From contig NC_008228.1 in assembly GCF_000014225.1 (NCBI RefSeq), positions 1,922,001-1,986,000 of the forward strand: DNA of 64,000 nucleotides, read 5' to 3'. The stretch comes from Paraglaciecola sp. T6c (GTDB lineage: Bacteria > Pseudomonadota > Gammaproteobacteria > Enterobacterales > Alteromonadaceae). The notes beneath the pieces were generated by a model. That model had not been told where the DNA came from and made no database searches. It saw only the letters and a list, made by a program, of their open reading frames with translations. The translations under genes and the position numbers were made by a program. Each line of letters starts with the position of its first letter. Position 1 is the first letter of the stretch. Of the stretch, positions 1-9,488 are shown one piece after another.

Positions 1-2
1 CA

Positions 3-686
3 GCCGTTAAAAAAGAAAACCTAGCGGTATTGCTGACGGATCACCTGATCTGTGAGTTAAAGGCAGCGCAAAGCGCGATGTTTTTAATTCGTCGTTATGC
101 GGTAGATGCCGACAGTGCAAAAGCTTTATTGGCCTGGTTAAAGCCTTATGAGGATTTTGCTTATCGTCAAATTGGCGATTGGCAAGAGCTTGAAAAGTTA
201 AAGTTAGATAAATCTATGCTGGTTAAAACAGGTAGTCGCTACGGCCAAGATTTAGTGGATAAAATGGTGATGCTCATTCGCGAAGAGTTGCACCATTTTT
301 ATCAAGTCCTCGAGATGATGAATCGCTACGATATCGAGTATGACAAAATTGAATCGAGTCGTTACGCAAAAGGGCTTTTACGTCATGTTAAAACCCACGA
401 GCCTGATGCCCTCATCGACAAGCTAATTTGCGGTGCTTACATTGAAGCGCGCTCTTGTGAACGTTTTGCCAAAATAGCGCCATTTTTAGACAAGCCTTTA
501 GGCGATTTTTATATCTCGCTACTGCGCTCTGAAGCTCGCCATTATCAAGATTATCTGACATTAGCGACAGACATTGCGGGTAAGGATATATCACAGCGAA
601 TTGCATTTTTTGGGGAAGTGGAAGCGGATCTCATTGTGCAACCTGATACTGATTTTAAATTCCACAGCGGCGTACCTACTCGTTAA
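3..686 (+). CDS. miaE: tRNA 2-methylthio-N6-isopentenyladenosine(37) hydroxylase MiaE (5' partial)
   Basis: MiaE is a non-haem diiron monooxygenase that hydroxylates the isopentenyl group of ms2i6A at position 37 of tRNAs. The reading frame stays open to the left edge (frame begins at base 3), so the true start lies outside the window; the TTG at 30 is internal. Visible are the early motif CELKAAQSAM, a first EExxH helix (REELHHFYQVLE) and a second E-x-x-H (SEARHY), which are the expected four-helix diiron ligands. About 228 codons are present against about 270 residues for Salmonella MiaE, so roughly 40 residues are missing. It ends 15 bases before the convergent HAD gene. The family assignment is confident; the N-terminus is not seen. 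Confidence 0.9.
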   Translation, partial: AVKKENLAVLLTDHLICELKAAQSAMFLIRRYAVDADSAKALLAWLKPYEDFAYRQIGDWQELEKLKLDKSMLVKTGSRYGQDLVDKMVMLIREELHHFYQVLEMMNRYDIEYDKIESSRYAKGLLRHVKTHEPDALIDKLICGAYIEARSCERFAKIAPFLDKPLGDFYISLLRSEARHYQDYLTLATDIAGKDISQRIAFFGEVEADLIVQPDTDFKFHSGVPTR

Positions 687-701
687 TGCTGACAATCACT
701 G

Positions 702-1238
702 TTATCTGAACGACCGTGCCTGGGCGTGCAATTCATCCAAGTGGTGTATTTCGCAAAAAGACGGCCTTTCTTTTAAAGGTATATTTGCGACTGTTGCTGT
801 TGCTGTTGCCGCTGTCGTTGCATCGATGTTTGATGGATTGTACCAAATAGCACGAAGACCGGCTGCCAGTGCAGGGCGAATATCTTTGTCAAAGGTATCT
901 CCCACCATCGTTACATCTTTGGGGGCGACACCTAGATTCTTTATTATTTCTAGATAAAACGCAGGTGTGCTTTTGTTCAAGCCAGTGTTGGCGAAACAAA
1001 AATAGCCTGAAATGTACTGCGCTAATTCGACCCGCTCAAATGCTTTCTTGATTTCATGTTCATCAGAGTCCGCTGCATTAGTGGCGATATAAATGGCACT
1101 ATTTTTCGCTAATTGACTTAAAGCTGTAGTTGCACCGTCAATGCATTTGACCGTGGGCCAAAGATGCATTTTGCCTAGCGCGTCAGGGAAATCTACCATA
1201 AGGGTGTCTCCCCAATCGAATAAATAAGTTGTACTCAT
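702..1238 (-). CDS. HAD-superfamily hydrolase
   Basis: A predicted haloacid dehalogenase-type phosphatase of about 178 residues. Motif I is FDWGDTL near the N-terminus, motif II follows YIATNAADS, the motif III lysine is in LNKSTPAFYL, and motif IV is MVGDTFDKDI. I chose the ATG at 1238 because it places motif I five residues in, as is usual; ATGs at 1250 and 1268 are also open, and none has a convincing ribosome binding site. A hexanucleotide-like repeat (791-820) encodes an Ala-Thr-rich stretch near the C-terminus. It is convergent with miaE and divergent from the DoxX gene. Substrate unknown. Confidence 0.8.
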   Translation of the reverse strand: MSTTYLFDWGDTLMVDFPDALGKMHLWPTVKCIDGATTALSQLAKNSAIYIATNAADSDEHEIKKAFERVELAQYISGYFCFANTGLNKSTPAFYLEIIKNLGVAPKDVTMVGDTFDKDIRPALAAGLRAIWYNPSNIDATTAATATATVANIPLKERPSFCEIHHLDELHAQARSFR

Positions 1239-1390
1239 TATCTTACTCATAAAAGGTGGGAGCTGCATGGCTATTAACGCTGCAGTTTGAAGGATACGAC
1301 TTAAGTAAGACTAATTATTGTTGGCATTGATTGAAAGTTTTTTTGAATATCTGCTATCTAATGGGTAGCAAATTATTTATTGGAACCTTT

Positions 1391-2011
1391 ATGAGCGTCT
1401 TGAATTTAGTCACAGGTGCACAGCGCACACTAGAAAAAACCTCCGTCTTTGAGGGCATAGCACCCTTGCTACTTCGTTTGTATTTAGCGCCAATCATGAT
1501 CCAAGCTGGTTGGACAAAACTGGGTAGTTTTGACAATACCGTTGATTGGTTCGCCAGTCCAGATTACGGTCTAGGATTACCCGCCCCTGCGTTGTTGGCC
1601 TCATTAGCGATAGGAGCTGAACTGCTCGGCGGTATCTTCATTTTAGTGGGACTTGCCACCCGCTGGGCGTCTATTCCCTTAATGTTTACTATGCTTGTTG
1701 CTGCATTTTCTGTGCATTGGCCAAACGGCTGGCCAGCGATAGCTGATGCCTCTAGTTGGTTATCAGATGGTACGATCATGCTGAATGAAAATGTGATGAG
1801 CGCACCTGATAAGTTAGCCGCAGCTAAAAGCTTGTTGCAAGAGCATGGGAATTACAACTGGCTGACATCAAGTGGTAAGTTTGTGATCTTGAACAACGGC
1901 ATTGAGTTTGCCATGACATATTTCTTTATGTTGTTGTCATTGTTCTTCACAGGTGGTGGTAAATTCACCAGTGTGGATTACTTTCTACGTAAAAAATTTA
2001 TGCCTCAATAG
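1391..2011 (+). CDS. DoxX family membrane protein
   Basis: An inner-membrane protein of 206 residues in the DoxX/DoxD-like family. The typical opening is present: a hydrophobic helix with LLLRLYLAPIMIQAGWTKL followed by a loop, then three more hydrophobic segments (around LLASLAIGAELLGGIFILVGL, the IPLMFTMLVAAF region, and a C-terminal MTYFFMLLSLFF helix). A long periplasmic-looking insert sits between helices 3 and 4. The ATG at 1391 is preferred over the TTG at 1331. A rho-independent terminator follows at 2033-2056. The family is often linked to redox or thiosulphate/quinone reactions, but no specific role can be assigned here. Confidence 0.8.
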   Translation: MSVLNLVTGAQRTLEKTSVFEGIAPLLLRLYLAPIMIQAGWTKLGSFDNTVDWFASPDYGLGLPAPALLASLAIGAELLGGIFILVGLATRWASIPLMFTMLVAAFSVHWPNGWPAIADASSWLSDGTIMLNENVMSAPDKLAAAKSLLQEHGNYNWLTSSGKFVILNNGIEFAMTYFFMLLSLFFTGGGKFTSVDYFLRKKFMPQ

Positions 2012-2032
2012 GGCACAATTACTATAAAAATC

Positions 2033-2056
2033 AAGGCGCATTGGGCGCCTTTTTTT
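2033..2056 (+). terminator. Rho-independent terminator after the DoxX gene
   Basis: GGCGC (2035-2039) pairs with GCGCC (2045-2049), extended by flanking A/T pairs, with a 5-base loop and a run of seven T from 2050. Confidence 0.75.
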
Positions 2057-2126
2057 ATTGCTCCGAGTTGTGATAATCGCCATACTGACTGCCTACATTC
2101 TATTTCCCTTGAGGTATTTTTATTTT

Positions 2127-2678
2127 ATGGACGCCTTAAACCTGCTGCTTAATCGTAGCTCTCATCCTAGATTACAAGCCCCTGCACCGGCAGGTGAAGC
2201 ATTAACCAATATTATGCAAGCCGCACTTCGCGCCCCTGATCATGCGTGTTTAGCGCCATGGCGGTTTATTGTGTGTGAAAAATCGGGCCTAGCAAAGCTG
2301 GGTGATATTTTTGAACAAGCAGCAATTGATGCTGATATGACTGAGAAAGAGATAGAGCGAGCACCTCAATTACCTAAGCGTGCGCCTATGGTGATCGTAG
2401 CGATTGCAAAATATGTGGAACATCCCAAAGTGCCTTGGGTTGAGCAGGTTGCTTCTGCCTCGTGTGCTGTGCACGCCATGCAAATGGCTGCAGTCGCGCA
2501 GGGGTTCAATGGAATCTGGCGTACAGGCAGTTATGCGCAAGATGAAAATGTTAAACAGGCGCTTGGGTGTGCTGAAAAAGATGAAATTGTCGGCTTTTTA
2601 TACTTAGGAACACCGATGACGGATGCCTCATCTAAACCAAATCGCGATGTGGCAGACTTCTTTGAAGCGTGGAAATAG
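2127..2678 (+). CDS. ydjA: Nitroreductase family protein, YdjA type
   Basis: A small FMN-dependent nitroreductase-fold protein of 183 residues, the same length as E. coli YdjA. It opens MDALNLLLNRSSHPRL and continues with APDHACLAPWRF, CAVHAMQMAAVAQGF and the C-terminal KDEIVGFLYLGTP, all matching the YdjA signature as I remember it. YdjA-type enzymes are minimal nitroreductases that bind FMN at the dimer interface; the physiological substrate is not settled. The ATG at 2127 was chosen over a longer frame from 2058 because the extra 23 residues are hydrophobic, not part of the family, and overlap the terminator region. A GAGG lies 12 bases upstream. Confidence 0.88.
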   Translation: MDALNLLLNRSSHPRLQAPAPAGEALTNIMQAALRAPDHACLAPWRFIVCEKSGLAKLGDIFEQAAIDADMTEKEIERAPQLPKRAPMVIVAIAKYVEHPKVPWVEQVASASCAVHAMQMAAVAQGFNGIWRTGSYAQDENVKQALGCAEKDEIVGFLYLGTPMTDASSKPNRDVADFFEAWK

Positions 2679-2731
2679 AGGGACTAAAGCGATAATAGCT
2701 GTCAGAGTACAAACGGAAATATAATCAACTC

Positions 2732-2772
2732 AAAAATGCGGTTCTGGACGGTGAGCTATCGACCAGAGCCGC
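2732..2772 (-). terminator. Terminator of the DEAD-box helicase gene
   Basis: The arms 2738-2747 and 2763-2772 form a 10-bp stem with one G-T pair and a 15-base loop. Read on the minus strand it is followed by an ATTTTTG tail, 13 bases past the helicase stop. Confidence 0.6.
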
Positions 2773-2784
2773 GTTATCACGGCT

Positions 2785-4128
2785 TTATTCTTCGTTATCG
2801 TCGTCTTGAATAACTTGCCGCGGTTTGCGCTTCATTGGACGGTCGCCAACTTCCGTGCCTTGCATGGGTTTAACCCGGTCAGGCCCTTGATTATTCGCCC
2901 CAGAGCCCGCTGTACTATTATGCGCAGCCTTACTTGACGCTTTTTTAACAGGCGTTTTGGCTTTCTTAGGCGGGCGTAATCCTTTAAATTTCGCCTCTAG
3001 CCCTTCAATTTCACTAAAGCTGACCTCTTGTTGTAAGAAGCTTTTGATAGAAAGATAACTCGCCCAATCTTTTGGCCCAACAAATGATACCGCTTCACCT
3101 TTATTACCAGCGCGCCCAGTACGGCCCACTCGATGCACATATTCATCTGCGAGTTTGGGTAAATCGAAGTTCACAACTAAAGAAACATTAAGCAAATCTA
3201 ACCCACGAGAGGCAATGTCTGTAGTCACCAATATGTGTTGTTGGCCGCGACCAAATTCACTCATGATGTTATTGCGCTGGCCTTGGCTTAAATCCCCACT
3301 CAAGGCGATGCTATACAAACCTTGTTCTTTTAATAGATTCGACAAGCGTTCGGTGTCGGCGCGGGTTGCAGTAAATACAATCACTTGACGATGATCTTTT
3401 TCGTTGATCATATGCGTTAGTAAGCGTTCTTTATGGGTCACATTGTCGGCTAGGAAAAAACGTTGCTGTATATCTTTATGCTCAGCGCTAGAAATACCAA
3501 TGCTAATACGGTGAGGCGCTTTGAGCATCGATTGCGTGAGATAATGTAGCGCAGCGTTGTCTAATGTGGCGGAGAACATCATTGACTGACGTTTACGGTG
3601 ATCCGCAGCCGCATTGATTTGTTTTAATTGCTCAGAAAAGCCTAAATCAAGCATACGATCGGCTTCATCCATTATGAGCATTTCAAGCCCATTCAAATAC
3701 AGAGACTTACCCGCTAAATGATCGGCAATACGGCCGGCAGTACCCACTACAAATTGCGGGTAATGGCGTAGAGCTTTCACCTGATCGTTAAAGTTCTCAC
3801 CGCCAAGAATGAGCGCCGCTTTTAACTGATGTTTAGCAATCAACCATTTAAGCTGAAAAAAGACCTGTTTCGCCAGTTCCCGCGTCGGTGCAAGAATAAG
3901 TACACGAGGATCTTTACGGCTAAGAGGTTGTTTGGTCAACACTCTTTGCACAGCCGGTAACAGGAAAGCCAAGGTCTTACCTGAACCTGTTTTTGACGAA
4001 GCAATCAAATCTTTACCCATAAGGGCATAAGGAATGGCTTGCGCTTGAATTTCAGTTGCTTCGGTAAAGCCTTTTATCTCTAAGGCCTTACCTAAGCGGT
4101 GGTCTAATGGTAGATCGCTAAATTGCAA
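2785..4128 (-). CDS. DEAD-box ATP-dependent RNA helicase
   Basis: A 447-residue RNA helicase with the full core: Q motif (GFTEATEIQAQAIP), motif I SSKTGSGKT, Ia PTRELA, II DEAD in LIMDEADRMLDLGF, III SAT, IV VIVFTATR, V TTDIASRGLDL and VI HRVGRTGRAG. The last 70 residues form a basic, low-complexity tail rich in Lys, Ala and Gly, typical of RNA-binding extensions. It resembles the RhlE/SrmB group but is not clearly an orthologue of any E. coli helicase, so no symbol is given. The start must be the TTG at 4128, because a stop lies five codons upstream and the Q-motif region begins immediately. Likely roles are ribosome assembly or RNA turnover. Confidence 0.92.
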   Translation of the reverse strand: MQFSDLPLDHRLGKALEIKGFTEATEIQAQAIPYALMGKDLIASSKTGSGKTLAFLLPAVQRVLTKQPLSRKDPRVLILAPTRELAKQVFFQLKWLIAKHQLKAALILGGENFNDQVKALRHYPQFVVGTAGRIADHLAGKSLYLNGLEMLIMDEADRMLDLGFSEQLKQINAAADHRKRQSMMFSATLDNAALHYLTQSMLKAPHRISIGISSAEHKDIQQRFFLADNVTHKERLLTHMINEKDHRQVIVFTATRADTERLSNLLKEQGLYSIALSGDLSQGQRNNIMSEFGRGQQHILVTTDIASRGLDLLNVSLVVNFDLPKLADEYVHRVGRTGRAGNKGEAVSFVGPKDWASYLSIKSFLQQEVSFSEIEGLEAKFKGLRPPKKAKTPVKKASSKAAHNSTAGSGANNQGPDRVKPMQGTEVGDRPMKRKPRQVIQDDDNEE

Positions 4129-4159
4129 AAAATAAATACTCTAAAAAGGGATTGGGCGC

Positions 4160-4165
4160 ATTATA
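4160..4165 (-). promoter_or_regulatory. Candidate -10 box for the helicase gene
   Basis: A perfect TATAAT on the minus strand, 31 bases before the helicase start. No good -35 box is seen at the usual spacing, so this is tentative. Confidence 0.3.
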
Positions 4166-4221
4166 CAATTGCCGCACATTTTATGGAGCTTTATTTTCTA
4201 TTTTACGCACTTTACGCGTTC

Positions 4222-4878
4222 TTACACGCGCATTTCCGGCACGTTATCACCGGCAATCAACTGACCAGCGGTTTTACTTTTAATTTCTTCAACGCTAACG
4301 CCCGGTGCGCGCTCTAGTAAATGAAATGCACCGTCTTTCACTTCAATCACCGCTAAATCGGTGATGATACGGTTTATGCAGTTCACGCCAGTTAAGGGCA
4401 AGGTGCATGCTTCAAGGAGTTTCGAATTACCATGTTTATCTGCATGGGTCATGGTCACAATAATATTCTTTGCACCGGCCACTAAGTCCATAGCACCGCC
4501 CATGCCCTTAATCAGCTTACCTGGGATCATCCATGAGGCAATGCTACCGCTTACGTCAACTTCAAATGCGCCCAATACGGTGACATCAACGTGGCCGCCG
4601 CGGATCATAGCAAAGCTTTCAGCTGAACTAAAAATCGATGCGCCTACGCCAGCGGTAACCGTTTCTTTACCTGCATTGATCATGTCCGCATCAACGTCTT
4701 CTTCTGTGGGGTAAGGCCCCATGCCAAGCAAGCCGTTTTCTGATTGCAACATAACTTGCATACCATCTGGTACGAAGTTAGCGGCAAGGGTAGGAATACC
4801 GATCCCTAAATTAATGTAATCACCGTCGTGAAATTCTTGTGCCACACGCATGGCGATTTGGTCTCTTGATAGTGCCAT
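4222..4878 (-). CDS. scoB: 3-oxoacid CoA-transferase, subunit B
   Basis: The beta subunit (218 residues) of succinyl-CoA:3-ketoacid CoA-transferase, which moves CoA from succinyl-CoA to acetoacetate so that ketone bodies can be used as acetyl-CoA. The catalytic-glutamate motif SENGLLG is present (residues about 46-52), with the family signatures GIGIPT near the N-terminus and [11 protein letters not shown] in the middle. It lies nine bases after scoA and the pair is clearly one operon. Substrate specificity (acetoacetate or another 3-oxoacid) is inferred from family likeness only. Confidence 0.9.
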   Translation of the reverse strand: MALSRDQIAMRVAQEFHDGDYINLGIGIPTLAANFVPDGMQVMLQSENGLLGMGPYPTEEDVDADMINAGKETVTAGVGASIFSSAESFAMIRGGHVDVTVLGAFEVDVSGSIASWMIPGKLIKGMGGAMDLVAGAKNIIVTMTHADKHGNSKLLEACTLPLTGVNCINRIITDLAVIEVKDGAFHLLERAPGVSVEEIKSKTAGQLIAGDNVPEMRV

Positions 4879-4887
4879 GATGCTCTC

Positions 4888-5607
4888 CTATTGCCCTAGT
4901 TCGTTATTGGTTTTTGCTAAAACTTTGCGCTCAATGCGTTTCTCAAATTTCCCGACAATAACGCGATCAATATATATGCCTGGAGTTTGAATTTGGCTAG
5001 GCTCAAGTTCGCCAGGCTCAACTAATTCTTCCACTTCTAATACGGTAATTTTGCCCGCGGTGGCTGCCATAGGGTTGAAATTTTGTGCGGTGTGGCGATA
5101 AATGCAGTTGCCATAACGATCTGCTTTCCAGGCTTTAACAATGGCGAAGTCACCGACGATAGACTCTTCCATGATGTAAGGACGGCCGTTGAATTCTTTG
5201 ACTTCTTTACCTTCACCTACAGGCGTACCGTATCCGGTTGCCGTATAAAAAGCAGGAATGCCGGCACCGCCAGCGCGCATTTTCTCTGCCAGCGTGCCTT
5301 GGGGAGTGAGCTCGACTTCAAGCTCGCCGTCTAGCAACTGGCGTTCAAATAAGGCGTTTTCTCCCACGTAAGACGAAATCATCTTTTTGACTTGTTTGTC
5401 TTCTAACAAAAGGCCTAGGCCAAAGCCATCAACGCCACAGTTATTCGACACTATGGTAAGACCTTTGGTACCCATTTTTTTCATTTGACCAATTAGGCCT
5501 TCAGGGATCCCGCATAAGCCAAACCCGCCAGCAATGACGGTCATATTGTCCTCTAAACCTGCCATCGCTTCTGCGTAGCTGGCTACAACTTTATCAAAAC
5601 CTGCCAT
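4888..5607 (-). CDS. scoA: 3-oxoacid CoA-transferase, subunit A
   Basis: The alpha subunit (239 residues) of the same enzyme. The glycine-rich CoA-binding motif [10 protein letters not shown] lies near residue 27, followed by [13 protein letters not shown] and the [18 protein letters not shown] segment usual in the family. I chose the ATG at 5607 rather than 5640: it has an AAGGA ribosome binding site and gives the standard N-terminus MAGFDKVV. It is the first gene of the scoAB operon. The promoter region is shared with the divergent LysR gene at 5727, which suggests that this regulator controls the operon. Confidence 0.92.
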   Translation of the reverse strand: MAGFDKVVASYAEAMAGLEDNMTVIAGGFGLCGIPEGLIGQMKKMGTKGLTIVSNNCGVDGFGLGLLLEDKQVKKMISSYVGENALFERQLLDGELEVELTPQGTLAEKMRAGGAGIPAFYTATGYGTPVGEGKEVKEFNGRPYIMEESIVGDFAIVKAWKADRYGNCIYRHTAQNFNPMAATAGKITVLEVEELVEPGELEPSQIQTPGIYIDRVIVGKFEKRIERKVLAKTNNELGQ

Positions 5608-5679
5608 GTTAATTCCTTGTTTACGTTTATTTAACATCAATATAAAGACTATCTTTTAATAGTAAAGTTGAATTAATAT

Positions 5680-5710
5680 GCTTATTAATAAATAAAATTT
5701 ATTAATAAGC
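5680..5710. promoter_or_regulatory. 31-bp perfect inverted repeat between scoA and the LysR gene
   Basis: Two 13-base arms (5680-5692 and 5698-5710, GCTTATTAATAAA and its reverse complement) are separated by five bases. The element ends 16 bases before the LysR start codon and lies 73 bases before the scoA start. It contains T-N11-A type spacing and is placed as a LysR operator would be, so repression of its own gene and control of scoAB is the simplest reading. No T run follows, so it is not an intrinsic terminator. Confidence 0.6.
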
Positions 5711-5726
5711 TTCGAGTAACTCCCTC

Positions 5727-6620
5727 ATGAATGTTTCGTATCGCCAACTACAAGCGTTTATACAAGTGGCGCAATCGGCAACGTTTGCTGAAGCTGCGCA
5801 AAAGATGTTTCTTTCGCAGCCTGCGCTGTCCAGTGCCATCAAAAAAATGGAAGAGCAAGTGGGTGGGGGGCTGTTTTCACGCACCACACGTAAGGTGCAA
5901 CTCAGCCCTGAAGGCCAGGACTTCTTACCTGTAGCAATACGCTTGATGAATGACTGGCAAGATGCATTTGGCGACTTGCAGCAAGTGTTTTCAATGGGAA
6001 GAGGAAAGTTGTCTATCGCCGCGATGCCCTCGTTTGCTGTAGGGCATTTACCGGCGATTCTAGGAGCGTTTCAATCTCAGTTTCCTAACGTCAAGGTCGC
6101 CGTGGCGGATATTGTAATGGAGCAAGTCATCAATGCCGTTTCTGAGGAACGAGTAGCGCTGGGTTTTACCTTTGAAACCGAACAATTAGACGGCCTACTG
6201 TTTCATCCCATGTTCACCGACGAGTTTATTGCCGTGCTGCCAAAGTTACACCCGTTGAGTCAGCAAAGCAGCGTCACGTGGAATGCGTTAGCGCAGTCTC
6301 CCTTTATTGCCATGAATAGAGGGTCGGCCATTCGCAGATGGGTCGACAACCATTACGAAGCGCTAGAGCTCAAGGTAAATATGGTGGCTGAGGCATCGCA
6401 ATTAGCGACACTGGGGCAATTTGTAGAGCATGGTTTGGGGGTGTCTATTGTGCCTGGGCTATGTCAGCAGCAAATGCAGCGACTTGGATTGAGGTGCTTA
6501 CCGATCGAAGGAGACAGATTGAGTAAGCGAGTGGGGATGATTAAAAAGGTGCAGGGCAATATGTCCGTTTCGGCGCAAGCCTTGTGGGACTGGGTGATAA
6601 AGCAATCATTAGCAGAGTGA
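5727..6620 (+). CDS. LysR-family transcriptional regulator
   Basis: A 297-residue LysR-type regulator: N-terminal winged helix-turn-helix (RQLQAFIQVAQSATFAEAAQKM, SQPALSSAIKKMEEQ, FSRTTRKVQLSPEG) and a C-terminal effector-binding domain from about residue 90 to 295. It is divergent from scoAB across a 119-base region holding a 31-bp inverted repeat, the classic layout for a LysR protein controlling its neighbour. The effector is unknown; an acyl-CoA or ketone-body signal would fit the neighbours but is inference. The ATG at 5727 has a weak ribosome binding site. Confidence 0.9.
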   Translation: MNVSYRQLQAFIQVAQSATFAEAAQKMFLSQPALSSAIKKMEEQVGGGLFSRTTRKVQLSPEGQDFLPVAIRLMNDWQDAFGDLQQVFSMGRGKLSIAAMPSFAVGHLPAILGAFQSQFPNVKVAVADIVMEQVINAVSEERVALGFTFETEQLDGLLFHPMFTDEFIAVLPKLHPLSQQSSVTWNALAQSPFIAMNRGSAIRRWVDNHYEALELKVNMVAEASQLATLGQFVEHGLGVSIVPGLCQQQMQRLGLRCLPIEGDRLSKRVGMIKKVQGNMSVSAQALWDWVIKQSLAE

Positions 6621-6665
6621 ACGTCGCTTAGGTATCAATAGGGTTAGCGGGGCAGTATAAAAAAA

Positions 6666-7433
6666 TTACCACTTTTTCTTTTCGGAAAATAGCTCGTCAA
6701 GCTCGTTGCGTTCAGACTCTTTTCGTTTACGCACATCTTCAGTGTTTGCACTGCGCAAACTGTCTTGAATCTGCTTAAGTTGTCGTTCGAGCTCTTGCTT
6801 ACGCTGAATAATGTAATCGTCTGGCTGAGATTGGCTGTCTAACGCCGTAATCGCCTTCTCAATACACTGACGAGCAGAGCCGAGTTGTTGTGCTTGCATA
6901 GATGATTCGCCGCGGCGCATCAGCGTTTCTACGTTCGCTCTTAGCTGTAAGCGTTCCAAATATTTGTCTTCTACCATAAAGGCACTGCTGTCTACGCGGC
7001 CCTTGGTGTACTCAGAGCGCAGCAACCCGCGCATTTTTTTAACGCATTTGATGTAAGCGACCACTTGTTTATCGCTATTGGGCAGGTTGAAGCTATCCGT
7101 CGAAACAGGCTCTTGATTTGCTGACAGCTCTTTAAGCTTATTACTGGCACTTTCAATACGACTGCTAATGTCCATTACGCCAGGGTTTACTTGAGCGATA
7201 ATTTTAAGGGCATTGACGATACGTTGCTGAAAAATAAACTTCAGTTGCTGACTAACGGTGATGTGCTCAGTGGCGAGTAAAATCTCTTCTGTTTCATCAA
7301 TGACATTTTTTTGTTTTGCTACCTCTACGCGTTTCTCAGCCTCCACTTTGTTTCGGTGCTGCTGCACGGCATTGACAATAATTGCCATGACAATGAGAGA
7401 TACGATGAGAACAATTATTATAGGGAAAATCAT
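6666..7433 (-). CDS. Membrane-anchored helical protein of unknown function
   Basis: I do not recognise this 255-residue protein. Residues 1-22 form one strongly hydrophobic helix (MIFPIIIVLIVSLIVMAIIV), which reads as an N-terminal anchor with the rest in the cytoplasm. The remainder is hydrophilic and almost wholly helical, with heptad-like Leu/Ile spacing around residues 30-125 and a charged C-terminus from about 210 (KQELERQLKQIQ onward, ending EKKKW). It follows the histidine kinase gene by 50 bases on the same strand and is likely co-transcribed. A scaffold or signalling accessory role is possible but unproven. Confidence 0.7.
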   Translation of the reverse strand: MIFPIIIVLIVSLIVMAIIVNAVQQHRNKVEAEKRVEVAKQKNVIDETEEILLATEHITVSQQLKFIFQQRIVNALKIIAQVNPGVMDISSRIESASNKLKELSANQEPVSTDSFNLPNSDKQVVAYIKCVKKMRGLLRSEYTKGRVDSSAFMVEDKYLERLQLRANVETLMRRGESSMQAQQLGSARQCIEKAITALDSQSQPDDYIIQRKQELERQLKQIQDSLRSANTEDVRKRKESERNELDELFSEKKKW

Positions 7434-7483
7434 TTATTACTCTATTTTTCGCCACTAACCAGGTTATGCATACAACAATTATG

Positions 7484-8179
7484 CTAAACGGGAATTTTTA
7501 AGGTAAATACGCTACCGCCCAATTTGCCGCCATTGGCGAGCGAAATTGAGCCGCTACAGTCGTGCGCTTTATGCGCCTCTGCAATTAATCTAGCAAAAAA
7601 TAAGCCAAGCCCTGTGCGGCCTTGGCTTATGTCATAATTTTGCATGGTCACTGTGTTGGCTTCTAACATGCTTTGAGGGTAACCTGGGCCATCGTCCTGT
7701 ACTTCAAATATAAGGTGGTTATCGTCGCTGAACACTTTGAGCAATATATGCTGGTTACTGTAACGCATAGAATTGATCAGCATGTCATTGAGCAACAAAC
7801 AAATTAAATCAGCGTCGAAGTATCCCACTAAGTCGGGCTCTTGCTCAACGTTTAGGTTGATTTTTTTGTGATTTATATAACTTTCATTAGTAGCAAGGAT
7901 TTCATCGACAACATCTTCAACGTAGTGCTCGTCAATATTCAGCGGCATATTATCCATGCCTGCTCGGTATAACGACAATAATTGCACTAACCCAGTATTT
8001 AAACGAGAAGCTTCGTAATGGGCAGAAGCAAAGTGCTCACCAACCTCGTTATCTTGGTCTTTAAGTGTCAGCCCAAGGTTTTCAATGGATTGGATCAGCA
8101 AAGACAAAGAATTTTTCATGTCGTGCACCGCTGAGGCCAATACTGTGGCAAAATCAATTTGTCCGTTGTCGTTGTTCAT
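7484..8179 (-). CDS. Soluble sensor histidine kinase lacking an input domain
   Basis: A 231-residue kinase made only of a dimerisation/phosphoacceptor helix and an ATPase domain. The H-box is VHDMKNSLSLL (His about residue 19), the N-box region is around DMLINSMRYSN, the G1 box is VQDDGPGYP and the G2 box is GRTGLGLFFAR. There is no transmembrane segment and no PAS, HAMP or GAF domain. No response regulator gene is adjacent. The start at 8179 has a GGTGA ribosome binding site. It sits upstream of the membrane-anchored helical protein at 6666-7433 and is divergent from cysB. The partner protein may provide membrane localisation or input (inference). Confidence 0.85.
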   Translation of the reverse strand: MNNDNGQIDFATVLASAVHDMKNSLSLLIQSIENLGLTLKDQDNEVGEHFASAHYEASRLNTGLVQLLSLYRAGMDNMPLNIDEHYVEDVVDEILATNESYINHKKINLNVEQEPDLVGYFDADLICLLLNDMLINSMRYSNQHILLKVFSDDNHLIFEVQDDGPGYPQSMLEANTVTMQNYDISQGRTGLGLFFARLIAEAHKAHDCSGSISLANGGKLGGSVFTLKIPV

Positions 8180-8345
8180 ACTTCACCGTGAGCTGATAAA
8201 TGACTAGAATACACTAGCATAAAAATAGAGTATCCTTTAATTTACAATGCGTTAGTGACAGGCCTTAAGCAAAAAAATTTTCATTTTTGTTAAAATCTTA
8301 TGGAATTAATGGCCCGCTAGGTATATAAGAAATTAATATATATAG

Positions 8346-9350
<1,005 letters not shown>

Positions 9351-9404
9351 AGGTGTAGTACTGCGCGAATGAGGTATGAACAGGGTATTGTTCACCTCAA
9401 AACG

Positions 9405-9436
9405 AAAAAAAGAGGCAATGTATTGCCTCTTTTTTT
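9405..9436. terminator. Bidirectional terminator between cysB and sdaA
   Basis: A 9-bp stem (9411-9419 with 9422-9430) flanked by a run of six A upstream and six T downstream, so it can stop transcription from both convergent genes. Confidence 0.85.
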
Positions 9437-9488
9437 GTGTCTGTAGCCAGGCTTCGCCTAGCAAAATACCTTAATACTCAATAGCGTA

